DNA from: Promethearchaeota archaeon
GTDB taxonomy: Archaea; Asgardarchaeota; Lokiarchaeia; Sigyniarchaeales; SOKP01
Length of the DNA stretch: 33,447 bases
NCBI GenBank assembly: GCA_019058425.1
Contig: JAHPYZ010000027.1
Location: 1 to 33,447, forward strand
Direction of reading: 5' to 3'
Below the pieces are notes generated by a model that made no database searches, was not told where the DNA came from, and worked only from the letters and a program-made list of their open reading frames with translations. How positions within the stretch are numbered: the stretch's first letter is position 1; every line of letters begins with the position of its first letter. The position numbers and the translations under genes were made by a program. Of the stretch, positions 31,827-33,447 are shown piece after piece.

Positions 31827-32093
31827 ATGATTCATAAGGTTTATTGTCCTACATGTGAAAAAATCGTTACCCTACGAAGAAAGAATTTTGACCATGCTTA
31901 TCATGAAATTTTATGTTTCATGGTAATTTTGACTTTTGGTCTTGGATTCCTTATTTATTATATACTAAAATATTCAAAAAAGCCTAATACTTGCCCAAAT
32001 TGTGAATCTGAATTTGATTTAAATAATCTTTCAACGAATATTATGAATATTAACAAGCCTTTAGGTTCTAGAACTACATTTACACTTACTTAA
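31827..32093 (+). CDS. LITAF-like small zinc-ribbon membrane-associated protein
   Basis: An 88-residue protein with two CxxC knuckles, CPTC (Cys8, Cys11) and CPNC (Cys56, Cys59), separated by a hydrophobic segment LCFMVILTFGLGFLIYYILK (about 30-49). A split zinc ribbon whose halves flank a membrane-inserting hydrophobic stretch is the layout of eukaryotic LITAF/SIMPLE domains, which dock on endosomal membranes. No sequence signature beyond layout is seen, so the LITAF comparison is structural analogy. The start ATG at 31827 has AAGGGAAAA about 8 bp upstream. It is convergent with the next gene, overlapping by 8 bp at the ends. Confidence 0.7.
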   Translation: MIHKVYCPTCEKIVTLRRKNFDHAYHEILCFMVILTFGLGFLIYYILKYSKKPNTCPNCESEFDLNNLSTNIMNINKPLGSRTTFTLT

Positions 32094-32346
32094 TTTTCAT
32101 CATTTTATTACATCTAGGGCATATTTTATCCTCATCAGTGAGTTCTTTTTTCATAATTATTTTTTGATATTTACATTTTGCGTTTGGACACACAAGAGAA
32201 TGTTTTTTTAACTTGAACGTTTCTTTTTCATGATGTTTATCTTTTACACCTTTGATCTTATTCTTTGGTGTTTGTTCAGTTGTTTCTTTTTTACTCTTTG
32301 AATTTTTTTCGATATTATCTGATTTTATCCACTTATCTAGACCCAT
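32086..32346 (-). CDS. Small zinc-ribbon protein
   Basis: An 86-residue protein: N-terminal MGLDKWIKSDNIEK, a Lys/Glu/Ser-rich linker (15-45), and a C-terminal zinc ribbon with CPNAKC (C-x4-C, Cys53 and Cys58) and CPRC (Cys76, Cys79). The basic linker and ribbon suggest contact with RNA or the transcription or translation machinery, but no family is assigned. It overlaps the convergent 31827 gene by 8 bp. ATG at 32346; the 137-bp spacer to the methionine adenosyltransferase stop shows no other gene. Confidence 0.7.
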   Translation of the reverse strand: MGLDKWIKSDNIEKNSKSKKETTEQTPKNKIKGVKDKHHEKETFKLKKHSLVCPNAKCKYQKIIMKKELTDEDKICPRCNKMMKIK

Positions 32347-32483
32347 TCAATCTCACTTCAGAAAAATCTTGTTTTTTAATAAAAAAGACAATTCTAACGT
32401 AATGAAATAATTACTCCTTAAACTTAAAACCTAATAAATAAAAAAGAGAAAAAAATAAAAATTTGTTTATCTACAATGATTTG

Positions 32484-33447
32484 TTAAAAGACTTGAACCT
32501 TACCAGCAATCAGCCTCTTTCGTAAATCAATGAAATTCTCCTTATTCAGCTTTTCAGAAGATACTTCTTCTGCTATTTTTTTTACAGAATCAAAGTTTAC
32601 ATTTTCTGCTGGGATCAATTCGATTGAGTTGACCCAAGGATCTGTTATTGGGCGACCTATTTGAGATAATAGTCTAACATGTGCTTCTATGATATCACCT
32701 TGACCCCTTTTGATGATTTCTCTTGCCATCTCTGTACTTAATACATTATATAACTTTCCTACGTGGTTTATAGGATTCTTTCCACATACGGCTTCTAAAC
32801 TCATAGTCCTACAAGGAGTAATAAGTCCGTTTGATCTATTGCCCCGTCCAACTTCTCCGTCATCACCAGCTTCCGCAGATGTGCCAGTAATTGTCAAATA
32901 CATGATGCCTTTTTCAATATTATCTGCTACATTTACTTGACATGTTACGTCACGTTCTGGAATAACGTCTGAAGCTAAATCTAGAACCGCTTCTTTTATT
33001 TGATTGGTATAACTTACATATTCACTTGCATCATTGATATATTTACTTATCATTGCTGCCGCAACAGTTATTCCAACTTCATTGCCCATTCTTTCAACCA
33101 TTACCTTAATATCTTCTCCTGAAGCCTTACATTTATCTTTAAACTTATCCGAATTAATTAATCTTTCAGCCTCTAATGCTATTTTTTCAACATCCGAATA
33201 AGGGGCGTATCCCACTCCAAAACTAGTATCATTAGCAAGTGGTACTTCTTCAGTATGATGAGATTCATCAAAAACACCAGTTAAGTCTATTGATCCAGGT
33301 CTAACTGCGTAATCAAACTGTATATCTCTGTTTAAATCAAGATTTCTAAAAATACTGGAAAGTACTTTTCTCTGAGTTTCTATACATATAGTTGGGATAG
33401 GAACATATTCGAGTTTATTTGTACCGTCCCCACATTCTGTAAGAATC
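32484..33447 (-). CDS. mat: Archaeal S-adenosylmethionine synthetase (partial, N-terminus beyond window)
   Basis: The frame runs to the window end without a start, giving about 320 residues of the roughly 400-residue archaeal-type methionine adenosyltransferase, which makes S-adenosylmethionine from ATP and methionine. Family motifs visible: [20 protein letters not shown] near the start, [27 protein letters not shown], then [54 protein letters not shown] and [10 protein letters not shown]. An internal GTG at 33215 is not the true start because the conserved family sequence continues upstream of it. SAM from this enzyme would feed the two radical SAM proteins in the window, among many others. 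Confidence 0.95.
   Translation of the reverse strand, partial: ILTECGDGTNKLEYVPIPTICIETQRKVLSSIFRNLDLNRDIQFDYAVRPGSIDLTGVFDESHHTEEVPLANDTSFGVGYAPYSDVEKIALEAERLINSDKFKDKCKASGEDIKVMVERMGNEVGITVAAAMISKYINDASEYVSYTNQIKEAVLDLASDVIPERDVTCQVNVADNIEKGIMYLTITGTSAEAGDDGEVGRGNRSNGLITPCRTMSLEAVCGKNPINHVGKLYNVLSTEMAREIIKRGQGDIIEAHVRLLSQIGRPITDPWVNSIELIPAENVNFDSVKKIAEEVSSEKLNKENFIDLRKRLIAGKVQVF

Noticed and set aside
31626-31835. 69-codon minus-strand ORF
   Set aside because: Phe/Asn/Ile/Leu-rich translation typical of intergenic AT-rich DNA; it overlaps the start of the LITAF-like gene.
1-33447. tRNA, rRNA, CRISPR array, insertion sequence or integrase
   Set aside because: I looked for tRNA T-arm signatures, regularly spaced repeats, and transposase or recombinase motifs and found none that I could support.

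Overview
The window is an AT-rich archaeal chromosome segment, most likely from an Asgard (Promethearchaeota-type) archaeon. Archaeal information-processing and lipid genes are clear: DNA polymerase D small subunit, Orc1/Cdc6, CDP-archaeol synthase, archease, RtcB, Pelota, an Lsm_C-type Sm protein and archaeal methionine adenosyltransferase. Mixed with them are proteins of eukaryote-like flavour: a longin-like protein, an Elf1-type zinc ribbon, AN1 zinc fingers on membrane proteins, a polyproline protein ending in an actin-binding-like motif, and a WH2-like microprotein. The lineage assignment is inference; no rRNA or tRNA gene was seen.

Layout. 1-2456: replication block (end of DP1, a DUF2240/SWIM-like protein, Orc1/Cdc6 on the minus strand), then a 329-bp AT-rich divergent spacer that is a reasonable origin candidate. 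2786-6963: CDP-archaeol synthase, a KH-like protein, archease and RtcB convergent to each other, and a longin-like protein. 7199-10695: a tight five-gene run (CutA, membrane-anchored unknown, nucleotidyltransferase, radical SAM COG2108 type, GNAT). 10814-14535: WH2-like microprotein, Pelota plus a radical SAM/TRAM-like protein, a helical BAR-like protein and the polyproline protein. 14757-17131: a large orphan and an Elf1-like gene interrupted by 31 bp.

17255-26249 is the most unusual part: eight co-directional genes with gaps of -4 to 33 bp, none recognisable as a known operon. It encodes a coiled-coil protein, a protein with duplicated zinc-ribbon modules, two orphan helical proteins, an AAA+ ATPase, a charged coiled-coil protein, a short SMC/Rad50-like protein whose ATPase motifs all look degenerate, and a tandem winged-helix protein resembling KITE (Nse3/MAGE, MukE, ScpB) subunits. 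I propose it as a candidate undescribed SMC-like complex driven by, or partnered with, a separate AAA+ motor.

26281-33447: Sm protein, a decayed hypB copy, a surface protein, intact HypB, an AN1-finger pseudo-rhomboid (apparently starting at CTG) beside an AN1-finger site-2 protease, several small zinc-ribbon proteins, and the C-terminal part of methionine adenosyltransferase running off the window end.
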